A stretch of DNA of 6,371 bases, taken from assembly GCA_937902055.1 (NCBI GenBank), contig CALGUJ010000230.1:1-6371 (forward strand), given 5' to 3'. Positions 1 to 6,014 of the stretch are shown piece by piece. The notes below the pieces were generated by a model. That model was not told where the DNA came from. It ran no database searches and saw only the letters and a program-made list of their open reading frames with translations. A program made the translations under genes and the position numbers. Source of the stretch: an uncultured Pelolinea sp. (GTDB lineage: Bacteria > Chloroflexota > Anaerolineae > Anaerolineales > Anaerolineaceae). How positions within the stretch are numbered: the stretch's first letter is position 1; each line of letters starts with the position of its first letter.

Positions 1-102
1 GTCCTTGCGACTGCTGGCTTTCGCGTTTAGAAATACCGATGGCAGCCGCACCAGATAGCTCGCCAATACTTCGAACAAATAGAGATTCACGAACATCTTC
101 AT
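1..102 (-). CDS. Hypothetical protein, N-terminal fragment (runs off left edge)
   Basis: An open frame of 34 codons begins MKMFVNLYLFEVLASYLVRL and continues without a stop to the window edge. It starts 28 bases after the DinB stop on the same strand. A purine-rich AAAGGGA lies about 9 bases upstream of the ATG, which is a plausible ribosome binding site. A second in-frame Met is codon 3. The visible part begins with a hydrophobic, aromatic-rich stretch (residues 3-25) that could be an amphipathic or membrane-associated helix, then becomes basic (NAKASSRKD). I do not recognise the family. The close spacing suggests co-transcription with the DinB gene. Only 34 residues are visible, so a chance frame cannot be excluded. 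Confidence 0.4.
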   Translation of the reverse strand, partial: MKMFVNLYLFEVLASYLVRLPSVFLNAKASSRKD

Positions 103-130
103 GGCAGTTTATCCCTTTGTAGTCTTCACT

Positions 131-640
131 TTATTCATCAAGATAGAATTTCCCGACAGTTTCGATCTCGTCGCTGACGAAATCAGTCAATCCGGTGTGC
201 CCCAGCATTTGGCGCACGGCCTGCATCTCGCCGGTGTGATACCAGTAATGATAGATTACGCGCGAGATCATTGTTCCAGTGTTGAACGGCAATTCCTTTC
301 CGTTCACAATGACGTTGGGAAGCAGATCCTTGAGCGTCAAGCTTTCCAGGAAAGGATCGGTTTCGCCAGTGATCTTCTCCCAACAGGCGGTCATCTCTTC
401 CAGTGAAGGTTGGCTGGCGGGACCGTTGAAAGCCGCCAGGTTATTCAGTTCAGGGATGGGCGTACGGCCTTGCAGGCGGGTCAGCCAGTAAAGCTGCTCG
501 TGCCAAGCCAGGTGGCCGACCATCCAGGCGATGCAATTGATCGGCATGAACCGCCGCTTGCCTTCTTCCTCACTAACACCGCTGAATCCTTTACGGAATT
601 CGGAACGCGTGAATTTCAATTGATTGACGATGTGCAGCAT
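131..640 (-). CDS. DinB-fold (DinB/YfiT-like) protein
   Basis: This 169-residue protein has the size and pattern of the DinB-like four-helix-bundle family. These proteins usually bind a divalent metal through three histidines, and some act as thiol-dependent transferases. Candidate ligands are His43 and His47 in GHLAWHEQLYW and His131 and His135 in YHYWYHTGEMQAVRQMLG. The C-terminal YHTGEMQ...R..LG stretch is typical of the family. No signal peptide is seen, so a cytoplasmic location is inferred. The ATG at 640 is supported by GGGAG at 648-652, 7 bases upstream. The gene is transcribed divergently from the methyltransferase at 701. The family assignment is firm. The substrate and the physiological role are unknown. 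Confidence 0.88.
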   Translation of the reverse strand: MLHIVNQLKFTRSEFRKGFSGVSEEEGKRRFMPINCIAWMVGHLAWHEQLYWLTRLQGRTPIPELNNLAAFNGPASQPSLEEMTACWEKITGETDPFLESLTLKDLLPNVIVNGKELPFNTGTMISRVIYHYWYHTGEMQAVRQMLGHTGLTDFVSDEIETVGKFYLDE

Positions 641-647
641 AATTTAA

Positions 648-700
648 CTCCCGTATAATAACATTCTGCGCCCCATGATAACATTTTTTCTGGAGATCAA
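648..700. promoter_or_regulatory. Divergent intergenic region with possible promoter
   Basis: The 60 bases between DinB and the methyltransferase must supply leader sequence for both genes. On the plus strand TATAAT at 654-659 matches the bacterial -10 consensus, but no good -35 lies 16-18 bases upstream. TTGACG at 624-629 is 24 bases away, which is too far. The direct repeat ATAACATT occurs at 658-665 and 678-685, an offset of exactly 20 bases (about two helical turns). Ribosome binding sites flank the gap: GGGAG (minus, 648-652) for DinB and GGAG (plus, 692-695) for the methyltransferase. A promoter must lie near here, but its exact position is uncertain. Confidence 0.3.
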
Positions 701-1480
701 ATGCACACTCGACAGGAAATCACCCAATACAACAAGCAAGCCTGGAACCGCGAGGTGGAACTCGGTAATCCCTGGACCATACCGGTTACGCAGAAAGAGG
801 TCGCGGCCGCACGAAAAGGTGATTTTCGCATCTTGTTGACTCCCCTGAAGCCCGTCCCCCGGGATTGGTTCCCGCCTCTTCATGGCTGCCGGGTGCTATG
901 CCTGGCTTCCGGAGGCGGACAGCAAGGCCCGCTGCTGGCGGCTGCCGGCGCGCAAGTAACCGTTTTCGATAACTCCCCGCGACAACTGGAAATGGATCGC
1001 GTGGTTGCAGCCAGAGAAAACCTGGCCCTGCGCCTGGTGGAAGGCGACATGGCCGATCTTTCGGCGTTTTCCGATGCGGCTTTCGACTTCATCGTTCACC
1101 CCATCTCCAATTGTTTCATTCCGGACGTGCGTCCGGTTTGGAAAGAAGCCTTCCGCGTTCTGGCCCCCGGCGGTACACTGATCGCGGGTTTCATGAATCC
1201 GGTGGAATATACTTTCGACCAGGATTTATACGATCAGGGAATTTACCAGGTGAAATACAGCCTGCCCTATTCCGACCTGGACAGCATAACCGAGGAAGAG
1301 CGTTTGCGCCGCTTCAAGGATGAACCGGTGGAATTCAGCCATACGCTGGACGAACAGATCGGCGGCCAGTTGGAGGCCGGTTTTCATCTGATCGGTTTTT
1401 ATGAAGATTATCGGGATGATGAGAAGATCAAGGATTTCATGCCCACATTTCTCGCAACGCGGGCATGGAAACCCTCGTAA
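701..1480 (+). CDS. Class I SAM-dependent methyltransferase
   Basis: This 259-residue protein carries the Rossmann-fold methyltransferase motifs in order. Motif I is [17 protein letters not shown] (about residues 65-81). The acidic residue ending beta-2 is Asp90 in [15 protein letters not shown] (115-120) fits the adenine-binding turn, FDFIVHPIS (129-136) fits motif II, and [12 protein letters not shown] (152-163) fits motif III. An N-terminal extension ([19 protein letters not shown], residues 11-29) and an insertion after residue 165 probably form the substrate-binding part. The ATG is preceded by GGAG at 692-695, 5 bases away. The gene stands alone on its strand and ends 3 bases before the stop of the convergent cupin gene. 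The methyl acceptor cannot be inferred. The methyltransferase class is certain, but any finer name would be a guess. Confidence 0.92.
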   Translation: MHTRQEITQYNKQAWNREVELGNPWTIPVTQKEVAAARKGDFRILLTPLKPVPRDWFPPLHGCRVLCLASGGGQQGPLLAAAGAQVTVFDNSPRQLEMDRVVAARENLALRLVEGDMADLSAFSDAAFDFIVHPISNCFIPDVRPVWKEAFRVLAPGGTLIAGFMNPVEYTFDQDLYDQGIYQVKYSLPYSDLDSITEEERLRRFKDEPVEFSHTLDEQIGGQLEAGFHLIGFYEDYRDDEKIKDFMPTFLATRAWKPS

Positions 1481-1483
1481 CCG

Positions 1484-1858
1484 TTATTTCGAATTTTTAT
1501 CTTTGATGACGCACAGAAATCCCAGCGGTTCATTCCCGATGGGAGTGAACTGGTGCATGTCATTGCCTGAAATGAAGATCGCGTCGTAAGGTTTTACTTC
1601 GAAGAATTCATTGTTAAGTTGCACGCGCGCCCGACCGTGCAGGATGATCACGCCGTGTTCGTGCGGGTGGCTCTCCAAATGGCTGTGAGAACCGGGTTCC
1701 AACCGGAAATAGCGCAGGTGAAAATTGTTGGAAGCATCCTCCGGCCCGATGATGATTTGGCGGGTGACCCCAAGAAATTCCTCATCGTACTCTCTGACTG
1801 CCACGCCTTCCCAACGATAATCCTTATCTTTTCCAATATAGCGATGAATGACTGACAT
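1484..1858 (-). CDS. Single-domain cupin protein
   Basis: This 124-residue protein is one small beta-barrel of the cupin superfamily. The first cupin motif is PGSHSHLESHPHEHGVIILHG (about residues 55-75), with a His-rich metal site HPHEH. The second motif is PYDAIFISGNDMHQFTP, with His as the further expected ligand. The family includes small dioxygenases, isomerases and sugar- or effector-binding proteins, so no reaction is assigned. Two adjacent ATG codons lie at 1861 and 1858. The AGAAGG site (1864-1869) is 2 bases from the first and 5 from the second, so I choose the second; the first would give 125 residues. The gene follows the small membrane protein gene closely on the same strand, suggesting co-transcription. 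Its 3' end faces the methyltransferase. Confidence 0.85.
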   Translation of the reverse strand: MSVIHRYIGKDKDYRWEGVAVREYDEEFLGVTRQIIIGPEDASNNFHLRYFRLEPGSHSHLESHPHEHGVIILHGRARVQLNNEFFEVKPYDAIFISGNDMHQFTPIGNEPLGFLCVIKDKNSK

Positions 1859-1873
1859 CATGACCTTCTTATT

Positions 1874-2266
1874 TTATTGCTTTTTTTCTTTGGCAACTTT
1901 CAACATGCCCCGGATTTTTTCTTCTTCGAATAATCTTCGTATAACCGGGTTGGTCTTTAATCTGACCAGGAAGCTGCGCGGTTCGCTTACCAGCGGGAAA
2001 AAATAGCTGCGCCGCATGGCATCCCAATCGAGCGATGCGTAATCCTCTTTACGAAAGGAATAATTGCTTTTAACGCTGTCATCCAGTTTGATTCCCAACG
2101 TTTCGAGAATTCGCCGGTAGACTTTGAGATAGCTGATGTGCGCCAGGTAAACGCAAGCGCCGTATGCCAGAACGATGGCGTTGATGACAAAGCTGTTGGC
2201 TTCGTAAAAATCCAGCAGCATGCGTCCGAAACCCCCAATATATCCGCGGATGAAAGCATAGATCAT
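1874..2266 (-). CDS. Small membrane-anchored protein of unknown function
   Basis: This is a 130-residue protein of no family I recognise. The N-terminal third holds a Gly-rich stretch (IRGYIGGFGRM) and one clear hydrophobic segment (about residues 25-47, SFVINAIVLAYGACVYLAHI) that should span the membrane once. The rest is hydrophilic. It has a YRRILETLGIKLDD stretch, an aromatic and acidic middle (EDYASLDWDAMRRSYFFPLV), and a strongly charged, lysine-rich C-terminal helix ending KVAKEKKQ. The ATG is supported by AAGGAA at 2273-2278, 6 bases upstream. The gene lies between the EIIC gene, from which a hairpin separates it, and the cupin gene. That placement suggests, without proof, a role linked to the transport operon. 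Confidence 0.75.
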   Translation of the reverse strand: MIYAFIRGYIGGFGRMLLDFYEANSFVINAIVLAYGACVYLAHISYLKVYRRILETLGIKLDDSVKSNYSFRKEDYASLDWDAMRRSYFFPLVSEPRSFLVRLKTNPVIRRLFEEEKIRGMLKVAKEKKQ

Positions 2267-2288
2267 ATCAATTTCCTTGTCCCTAAGA

Positions 2289-2316
2289 ATTGTGGCGGCC
2301 TAAAGGCCGCCACAAT
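2289..2316 (-). terminator. Perfect 12-bp hairpin after the EIIC gene
   Basis: ATTGTGGCGGCC (2289-2300) and GGCCGCCACAAT (2305-2316) are exact inverted copies around a TAAA loop (UUUA in the minus-strand RNA). The GC-rich stem begins 29 bases past the EIIC stop, where an intrinsic terminator would sit. However, the bases after it on the minus strand are TCTTAGGG, not a run of U. It may therefore be a leaky terminator or a 3'-end stabilising or processing hairpin that lowers expression of the downstream membrane protein and cupin genes. It ends 10 bases before the ribosome binding site of the next gene. Confidence 0.5.
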
Positions 2317-2345
2317 CCATGAACTTAACAATATTGATAAAACGG

Positions 2346-3728
2346 TTATTTCTTGGCAGGAGCGCCGGCGGCTTCTTCCCATTTGGCAGGGCTCTTCAGG
2401 TAGAAGACCCAGGCCACAACCAGGAGGGCAGCCACCACAACCAAACCGATCACGCCCAGGGCGTCAACCAGTTTGGTGAAAACGAACTGCGGCCACAGGA
2501 AACCATCGCCGATGCTGGTGATCTGGCTGGCGCCTTCAGGCATCGCGAAGCCGGCATTCTGCGCGGCGGCGGTGAACAGCGGGGCCATATTGGTGGCGAT
2601 GTAGAAGCCAGCACCCAGTTCGAGGATACCGGCCACGATCATGCGGAAGATGTTGCCCTTCATCAGAGGGGCGAACAGAGCCACAACGAAGGGGATGATG
2701 GCCAGGTCGGCGAACAGCAGGACACGGTTGCCGGGCAGAACGATGCTCAGCAGGATGATGATCGGGACCAAAACCAGCGAGGATGAAATCGCGGCGGGGT
2801 GGCCGATCAGGATGGCGGAATCCAAACCAATGTAGATCTCGCGGTCGCTGGCGCGTTTCTTCATGAATTCGCGGGCAGCTTCGGAAACCGGGATTAAGCC
2901 TTCCATCAGGATTTGCACCATGCGGGGCAGCAGCAGCATAACGGCAGCCAGGTTCATGCCGGTCTGCAGGATCTTCACTGCAGCTTGCTCGGCATTATAA
3001 TAACCCATGGCTCCCAGAATCAAACCGATGACCAAACCCAGAATAACGGGTTCACCGAATACGCCAAAGCGTTTCTGAATGGTGTCGGGGTCGACTTTCC
3101 AGTTTTTAATGCCGGGAATGCGGTCAATCAGCCAGTTGGTGAAAATTGCAAAGGGAACGCCAGGGGCAGTGGTAAGGTGCGGGATGGAAATGCCGGGAAG
3201 CTTGTAGAAATCCTGCACAGCCTTGGCCGTCCAGTCACCCAGGAAGAGTGCGAGCGCTGCAGCAATCGCGGCGGCGATCAGACCGTAGGTGAGGTTCTGG
3301 GAGACCATGTAAACCATCGAACCGAGGAAGGCAAAGTGCCAGTAATTCCAGATGTCGATGTTCAGGGTCTTGGTGACTTTCAGGACCAGCAGGACCAGGT
3401 TGACGATGATCGCAATCGGGATAACCCACAAGCCAACGTCGGTGCCGAACGCAATCGCTGCGGCAGAGGGCCAACCGACATCCACGACATCGCGGGTGAT
3501 CTTCCAGTTGGTTACCATTGCCTGGGCGACGCCGGAGAGGGTGCCCCACATCAGGCCGATCACCAGGTTGATGCCGATGAAAGCAATACCGATGGTGACG
3601 CCCGCGCGGAACGCCTTACCGGGTTTGGCTCCCATAATCAATGCAACGAAGAAAATAATGATAGGGAGTACTACAGTTGCGCCGAGATTATCAATCACGG
3701 CTTTTAAAGTCGTCAAAAAGACTTCCAT
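2346..3728 (-). CDS. gatC: PTS EIIC component, galactitol (GAT) type
   Basis: This 460-residue polytopic membrane protein matches the GatC family in length (about 450) and motifs. It is the permease that carries the substrate across the inner membrane while EIIB phosphorylates it. Family landmarks are VVDVGWPS (81-88), NIDIWNYWHFAF (123-134), the GISIPH loop (179-184), RFGVFGEPV (220-228) and YIGLDSAILIGHPA (299-312). Hydrophobic segments run throughout, starting at about residue 15, and the tail (from about 445) is hydrophilic. The start is well fixed by GGAGG (3735-3739), 6 bases before the ATG. It is the third PTS gene in order A-B-C, 48 bases after EIIB. Codon use looks more GC-ended than in the EIIA and EIIB genes. 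Galactitol itself is not proven: the family also takes other polyols and sugars, and no galactitol enzymes are visible here. Confidence 0.92.
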   Translation of the reverse strand: MEVFLTTLKAVIDNLGATVVLPIIIFFVALIMGAKPGKAFRAGVTIGIAFIGINLVIGLMWGTLSGVAQAMVTNWKITRDVVDVGWPSAAAIAFGTDVGLWVIPIAIIVNLVLLVLKVTKTLNIDIWNYWHFAFLGSMVYMVSQNLTYGLIAAAIAAALALFLGDWTAKAVQDFYKLPGISIPHLTTAPGVPFAIFTNWLIDRIPGIKNWKVDPDTIQKRFGVFGEPVILGLVIGLILGAMGYYNAEQAAVKILQTGMNLAAVMLLLPRMVQILMEGLIPVSEAAREFMKKRASDREIYIGLDSAILIGHPAAISSSLVLVPIIILLSIVLPGNRVLLFADLAIIPFVVALFAPLMKGNIFRMIVAGILELGAGFYIATNMAPLFTAAAQNAGFAMPEGASQITSIGDGFLWPQFVFTKLVDALGVIGLVVVAALLVVAWVFYLKSPAKWEEAAGAPAKK

Positions 3729-3776
3729 GCTATACCTCCAGATATAAATTGATCAAATTGGTTGAATAAATTTTTA

Positions 3777-4064
3777 CTACTTCTGCAATTCACTGATAAT
3801 TTGCTCGATAACTTCCTCCTTTCCGATTCCAGTAAGGAATGCCAGCGTTTGGATTACCGGTACGCCCAAATCACTCGGTACCGGGGTAGTAGTCACGATC
3901 AGGTCAGCATCGCCCGCCAACGACCGCACTTCGGATGCCTTGCATTGGCGTGTGATAATTTGAATCCCTCTCTCCTTCAGAATCTCCTCGATTCCTTTTG
4001 CCACAACGGTTGAGGTGGCGATGGCGGTTCCGCAAGCGACTAATATTCTTTTTGGTGTATCCAC
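3777..4064 (-). CDS. gatB: PTS EIIB component, galactitol (GAT) type
   Basis: This 95-residue cytoplasmic protein has the usual GatB length. The N-terminal strand leads straight to the phosphorylation loop, KRILVACGTAIATSTVVAKG. Cys11 is the expected phosphocysteine that accepts phosphate from EIIA and passes it to the substrate bound to EIIC. A second strand, ADLIVTTTPVPSDLGVPVI (53-71), and a C-terminal helix complete the Rossmann-like EIIB fold. The start codon is GTG at 4064. AGGAG at 4076-4080 lies 11 bases upstream, a little long, but no other in-frame start is near and the active-site loop needs this N-terminus. The gene lies between EIIA (97 bases upstream) and EIIC (48 bases downstream). 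A promoter-like sequence in the upstream gap may give it and EIIC their own transcript. Confidence 0.92.
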   Translation of the reverse strand: MDTPKRILVACGTAIATSTVVAKGIEEILKERGIQIITRQCKASEVRSLAGDADLIVTTTPVPSDLGVPVIQTLAFLTGIGKEEVIEQIISELQK

Positions 4065-4106
4065 TTTTCTTATTTCTCCTCTTTAATTTAGATTTTGAAG
4101 GTCAGC

Positions 4107-4136
4107 ATGTTAAAAATATTGTATTTCTTTTTACAT
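4107..4136 (-). promoter_or_regulatory. AT-rich inverted repeat covering the -10, possible operator
   Basis: The left arm ATGTTAAAAA (4107-4116) and right arm TTTTTACAT (4128-4136) are inverted copies, 9 paired bases with one extra T in the left arm, separated by 11 bases. The dyad brackets the putative -10 at 4118-4123, where a repressor site would be expected. The region is very AT-rich, so chance symmetry is possible, and it does not match a catabolite-control (cre) consensus. Confidence 0.25.
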
Positions 4137-4145
4137 AATTTTCAA
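4118..4145 (-). promoter_or_regulatory. Putative internal sigma-70 promoter for EIIB-EIIC
   Basis: On the minus strand TTGAAA (4140-4145) and TACAAT (4118-4123) each match five of six consensus bases and are 16 bases apart. Transcription would start near 4111, giving a leader of roughly 45 bases before the EIIB GTG. The 97-base gap between EIIA and EIIB is the longest in the minus-strand cluster and is strikingly AT-rich, which fits a promoter but also makes chance matches likelier. Confidence 0.4.
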
Positions 4146-4161
4146 TCATGCCGATTTTCTT

Positions 4162-4626
4162 CTATTTCCGTAATTCCTCGATAGCCTTCTCAAATGTTGT
4201 CGCTTCCAATAACCGTTTCACCAATTCAGGATTTTGCAGGACGGATGCGATCTCTTGCAGCATTTCAATTTGAGCTTTGGGCTGCTCCAGCGCCAGGACA
4301 AAAACCATCCTGACCGGTACGGACTCGCTGGGAGAAACCATGTTTTGAAAATTGACTTCCTTCGCCAGGGTAACCAGGCCCAAAGCGGGCTTGATCACGT
4401 GTTCGATTTCGGTGTGGGGAATGGCTGCGTTTAAACCGCCTGCCAGCGGCAGACCCGTGGGAAGGTTTTTTTCTCGCTCAATTGCGGCCTGCGCGAAAGT
4501 TTCTTTGACAAAACCGGCTTTATAAAGCTCCGCGCCGACGGCCTGGATAATTTCTTCAGAATTCTCATACGTCCGGTTTAATAGAACACAAGAAGGCTGC
4601 AAAAGTTCCGCGATAATCCTGCTCAT
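4162..4626 (-). CDS. gatA: PTS EIIA component, fructose/galactitol-type EIIA domain
   Basis: This 154-residue cytoplasmic phosphocarrier belongs to the PTS EIIA-2 (fructose/mannitol/GatA) fold. The active-site stretch is REKNLPTGLPLAGGLNAAIP followed by HTEIEHV. His71 is the expected residue that receives phosphate from HPr. The C-terminal half (MVFVLALEQPKAQIEMLQEI, then a helix ending EELRK) is typical, and the length equals a stand-alone GatA (about 150). The ATG at 4626 overlaps the E2 stop as ATGA, so translation is probably coupled to E2. GGGAG lies about 10 bases upstream inside the E2 gene. With the GAT-type EIIB and EIIC downstream, a GatA role is the natural reading. A regulatory EIIA acting on other partners is possible but less likely. 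Confidence 0.9.
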   Translation of the reverse strand: MSRIIAELLQPSCVLLNRTYENSEEIIQAVGAELYKAGFVKETFAQAAIEREKNLPTGLPLAGGLNAAIPHTEIEHVIKPALGLVTLAKEVNFQNMVSPSESVPVRMVFVLALEQPKAQIEMLQEIASVLQNPELVKRLLEATTFEKAIEELRK

Positions 4627-6002
4627 TTTACAATTTCTCCCAGGTTGATTAGGTTATTTTTCAGATCAGTCAGGAACTTCGCTGCCTGCGAGCCATCCAT
4701 CACGCGGTGATCGGCGCTCAATGAGAAACTGACCACGCTGCGCAATACCGGCTGCCCGTTCTCATCCGGAACGAAAACCCGGTTCATTTTTCCGACCGCC
4801 AGGATGGCTGCCTGCGGAGGATTGATGATCGCCGTGAAGCGGTCGATCCCGAACATTCCCAGGTTGGAAATGGTGAATGTTCCATTCGCCAGATCATTTG
4901 GCTGTAATTTGTTATTGCGCGCGCGCTGCGCCAGATCGCCCACTTCAAAAGAGACCTGCTTCAGGTCCTTGCGGTCGGCGTTTTGAATAACCGGTACGAT
5001 CAATCCGTTATCCAGCGCCGTGGCAACTCCCACGTTAATGTCTTCATAAAGAACGATTTTTTCACTCGTGAATTGGCTGTTAACGATCGGATTTTGCTTG
5101 AGCGCCTGAGCCACCGCCTTGACGATCAAAGCCGTCACGGACACCTTGGGGCTGTTCTCCAGTTTGTTCTCATTGGCCAGTTTACGCAGCCCTTCGGCCG
5201 CGTCCATCTCCACGTCCACTTGCAGGAACATGTGCGGCGCTTCCTGCATGCTGCGCTGCATGTTTTGCGCGATAGTGCGGCGCATCCCAATCAGTGGTAT
5301 TTCCTTTAGAACTTTCAGAGCCGGATTGACCGCCTGACCGCCCGTCGCGCCGGTTTTGGCCTGCGCAGCGGGGGCGGCAGCCGGCCGGGTTGAAATCACG
5401 TCGGCAGCCTGGATCCTTCCATCCGGGCCGCTGCCGGTAACTCCTTGCAGGTCGACTTGTTTTTCACCGGCAATGCGGCGCGCGGCGGGTGTGGCTTTGA
5501 TCTTGCCGCCGGTTTTTTGCAGGTCCGCCAGGTAATCTTCAACGTCCTGACGCGTGATCTGGCCGTCTTTGCCGCTGCCCTTAACCAGGTTGAGGTCCAC
5601 CTGTTTGTCGTCAGCCAACCGTTGAGCCACCGGCGAAATGGAAACTCCAGCTGTTCTTTCCGGGCTCGCTGCCGGTTTCTGCGCGGCTTCAACTTTCGGC
5701 TCGGCCTTTATTTCGGCTGCCGGAACGGCCGCGGGGGTTGCTCCGCCTTCGGGGATTTTCTCGCCCGGTTGCAGCACGAAAGCGATGATCTGCGTCACCG
5801 GCACGGTGTCGCCCACTTTATATCGGATGCCGTCCAGGATGCCGGTTTCGGGCGCTTCCACTTCCATGGAAACCTTATCGGTGCTGACCACCGCGATCGG
5901 ATCGCCTTTTTCAACTTTATCCCCGTTCTGTTTCAACCATTCCAGGATCTCGGATTCTTCCTGGGTGAAACCGAACTTGGGCATGATAATTTCTTTTGCC
6001 AA
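4623..6002 (-). CDS. 2-oxo acid dehydrogenase E2 (dihydrolipoamide acyltransferase) with two E3-binding domains
   Basis: This 459-residue E2 core subunit transfers the acyl group from E1-bound lipoyl to CoA. The domains in order are as follows. The lipoyl domain spans 1-79, with the lipoylated Lys43 in STDKVSMEVEAPETG. Ala/Pro/Glu-rich linkers follow. A first peripheral-subunit (E3)-binding domain lies at about 121-158 and a second at about 169-204. After another Ala/Pro linker comes the catalytic domain, 231-459, with the active-site motif SADHRVMDG (His432, Asp436) and GTFTISNLGMFG (375-385). The start is TTG at 6002, backed by AGGAG 7 bases upstream and by the N-terminus AKEIIMPKFG. The first ATG (5984) would lose the first strand of the lipoyl domain. 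The gene sits 10 bases after E1-beta and overlaps the PTS EIIA gene. The substrate (pyruvate, acetoin or branched-chain oxo acid) cannot be settled from E2 alone. Pyruvate is my guess. Confidence 0.95.
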   Translation of the reverse strand: MAKEIIMPKFGFTQEESEILEWLKQNGDKVEKGDPIAVVSTDKVSMEVEAPETGILDGIRYKVGDTVPVTQIIAFVLQPGEKIPEGGATPAAVPAAEIKAEPKVEAAQKPAASPERTAGVSISPVAQRLADDKQVDLNLVKGSGKDGQITRQDVEDYLADLQKTGGKIKATPAARRIAGEKQVDLQGVTGSGPDGRIQAADVISTRPAAAPAAQAKTGATGGQAVNPALKVLKEIPLIGMRRTIAQNMQRSMQEAPHMFLQVDVEMDAAEGLRKLANENKLENSPKVSVTALIVKAVAQALKQNPIVNSQFTSEKIVLYEDINVGVATALDNGLIVPVIQNADRKDLKQVSFEVGDLAQRARNNKLQPNDLANGTFTISNLGMFGIDRFTAIINPPQAAILAVGKMNRVFVPDENGQPVLRSVVSFSLSADHRVMDGSQAAKFLTDLKNNLINLGEIVK

Positions 6003-6009
6003 GGTCTTT

Positions 6010-6014
6010 CTCCT
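6010..6014 (-). promoter_or_regulatory. Ribosome binding site that fixes the TTG start of E2
   Basis: AGGAG on the minus strand lies 7 bases before TTG at 6002, the ideal spacing. It overlaps the TAG stop of E1-beta (6013-6015), so ribosomes finishing E1-beta stop on the E2 loading site. This suggests coupled translation and matched subunit amounts. Confidence 0.75.

Noticed and set aside
624..659. TTGACG plus TATAAT as a promoter for the methyltransferase
   Set aside because: The spacing of 24 bases is too long for a sigma-70 promoter; only the -10 match was kept as weak evidence.
2913..3707. Long open frame of 264 codons on the plus strand
   Set aside because: It is antisense to EIIC. Its product is rich in Gln, Asn, Asp, His and Gly with no recognisable fold, as expected from reading a GC-ended membrane protein gene backwards.
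3749..3756. TTGATCAA palindrome in the EIIB-EIIC gap
   Set aside because: An 8-bp palindrome in AT-rich DNA is common, and no promoter elements surround it.
4105..4151. GCATG / CATGC outer inverted repeat in the EIIA-EIIB gap
   Set aside because: The arms are only 5 bases and 37 bases apart, which is easily due to chance.
5397..5633. Second E3-binding domain as an assembly duplication
   Set aside because: The copies share only 18 of 31 residues and differ at the DNA level, so they are an old duplication and not a recent artefact.
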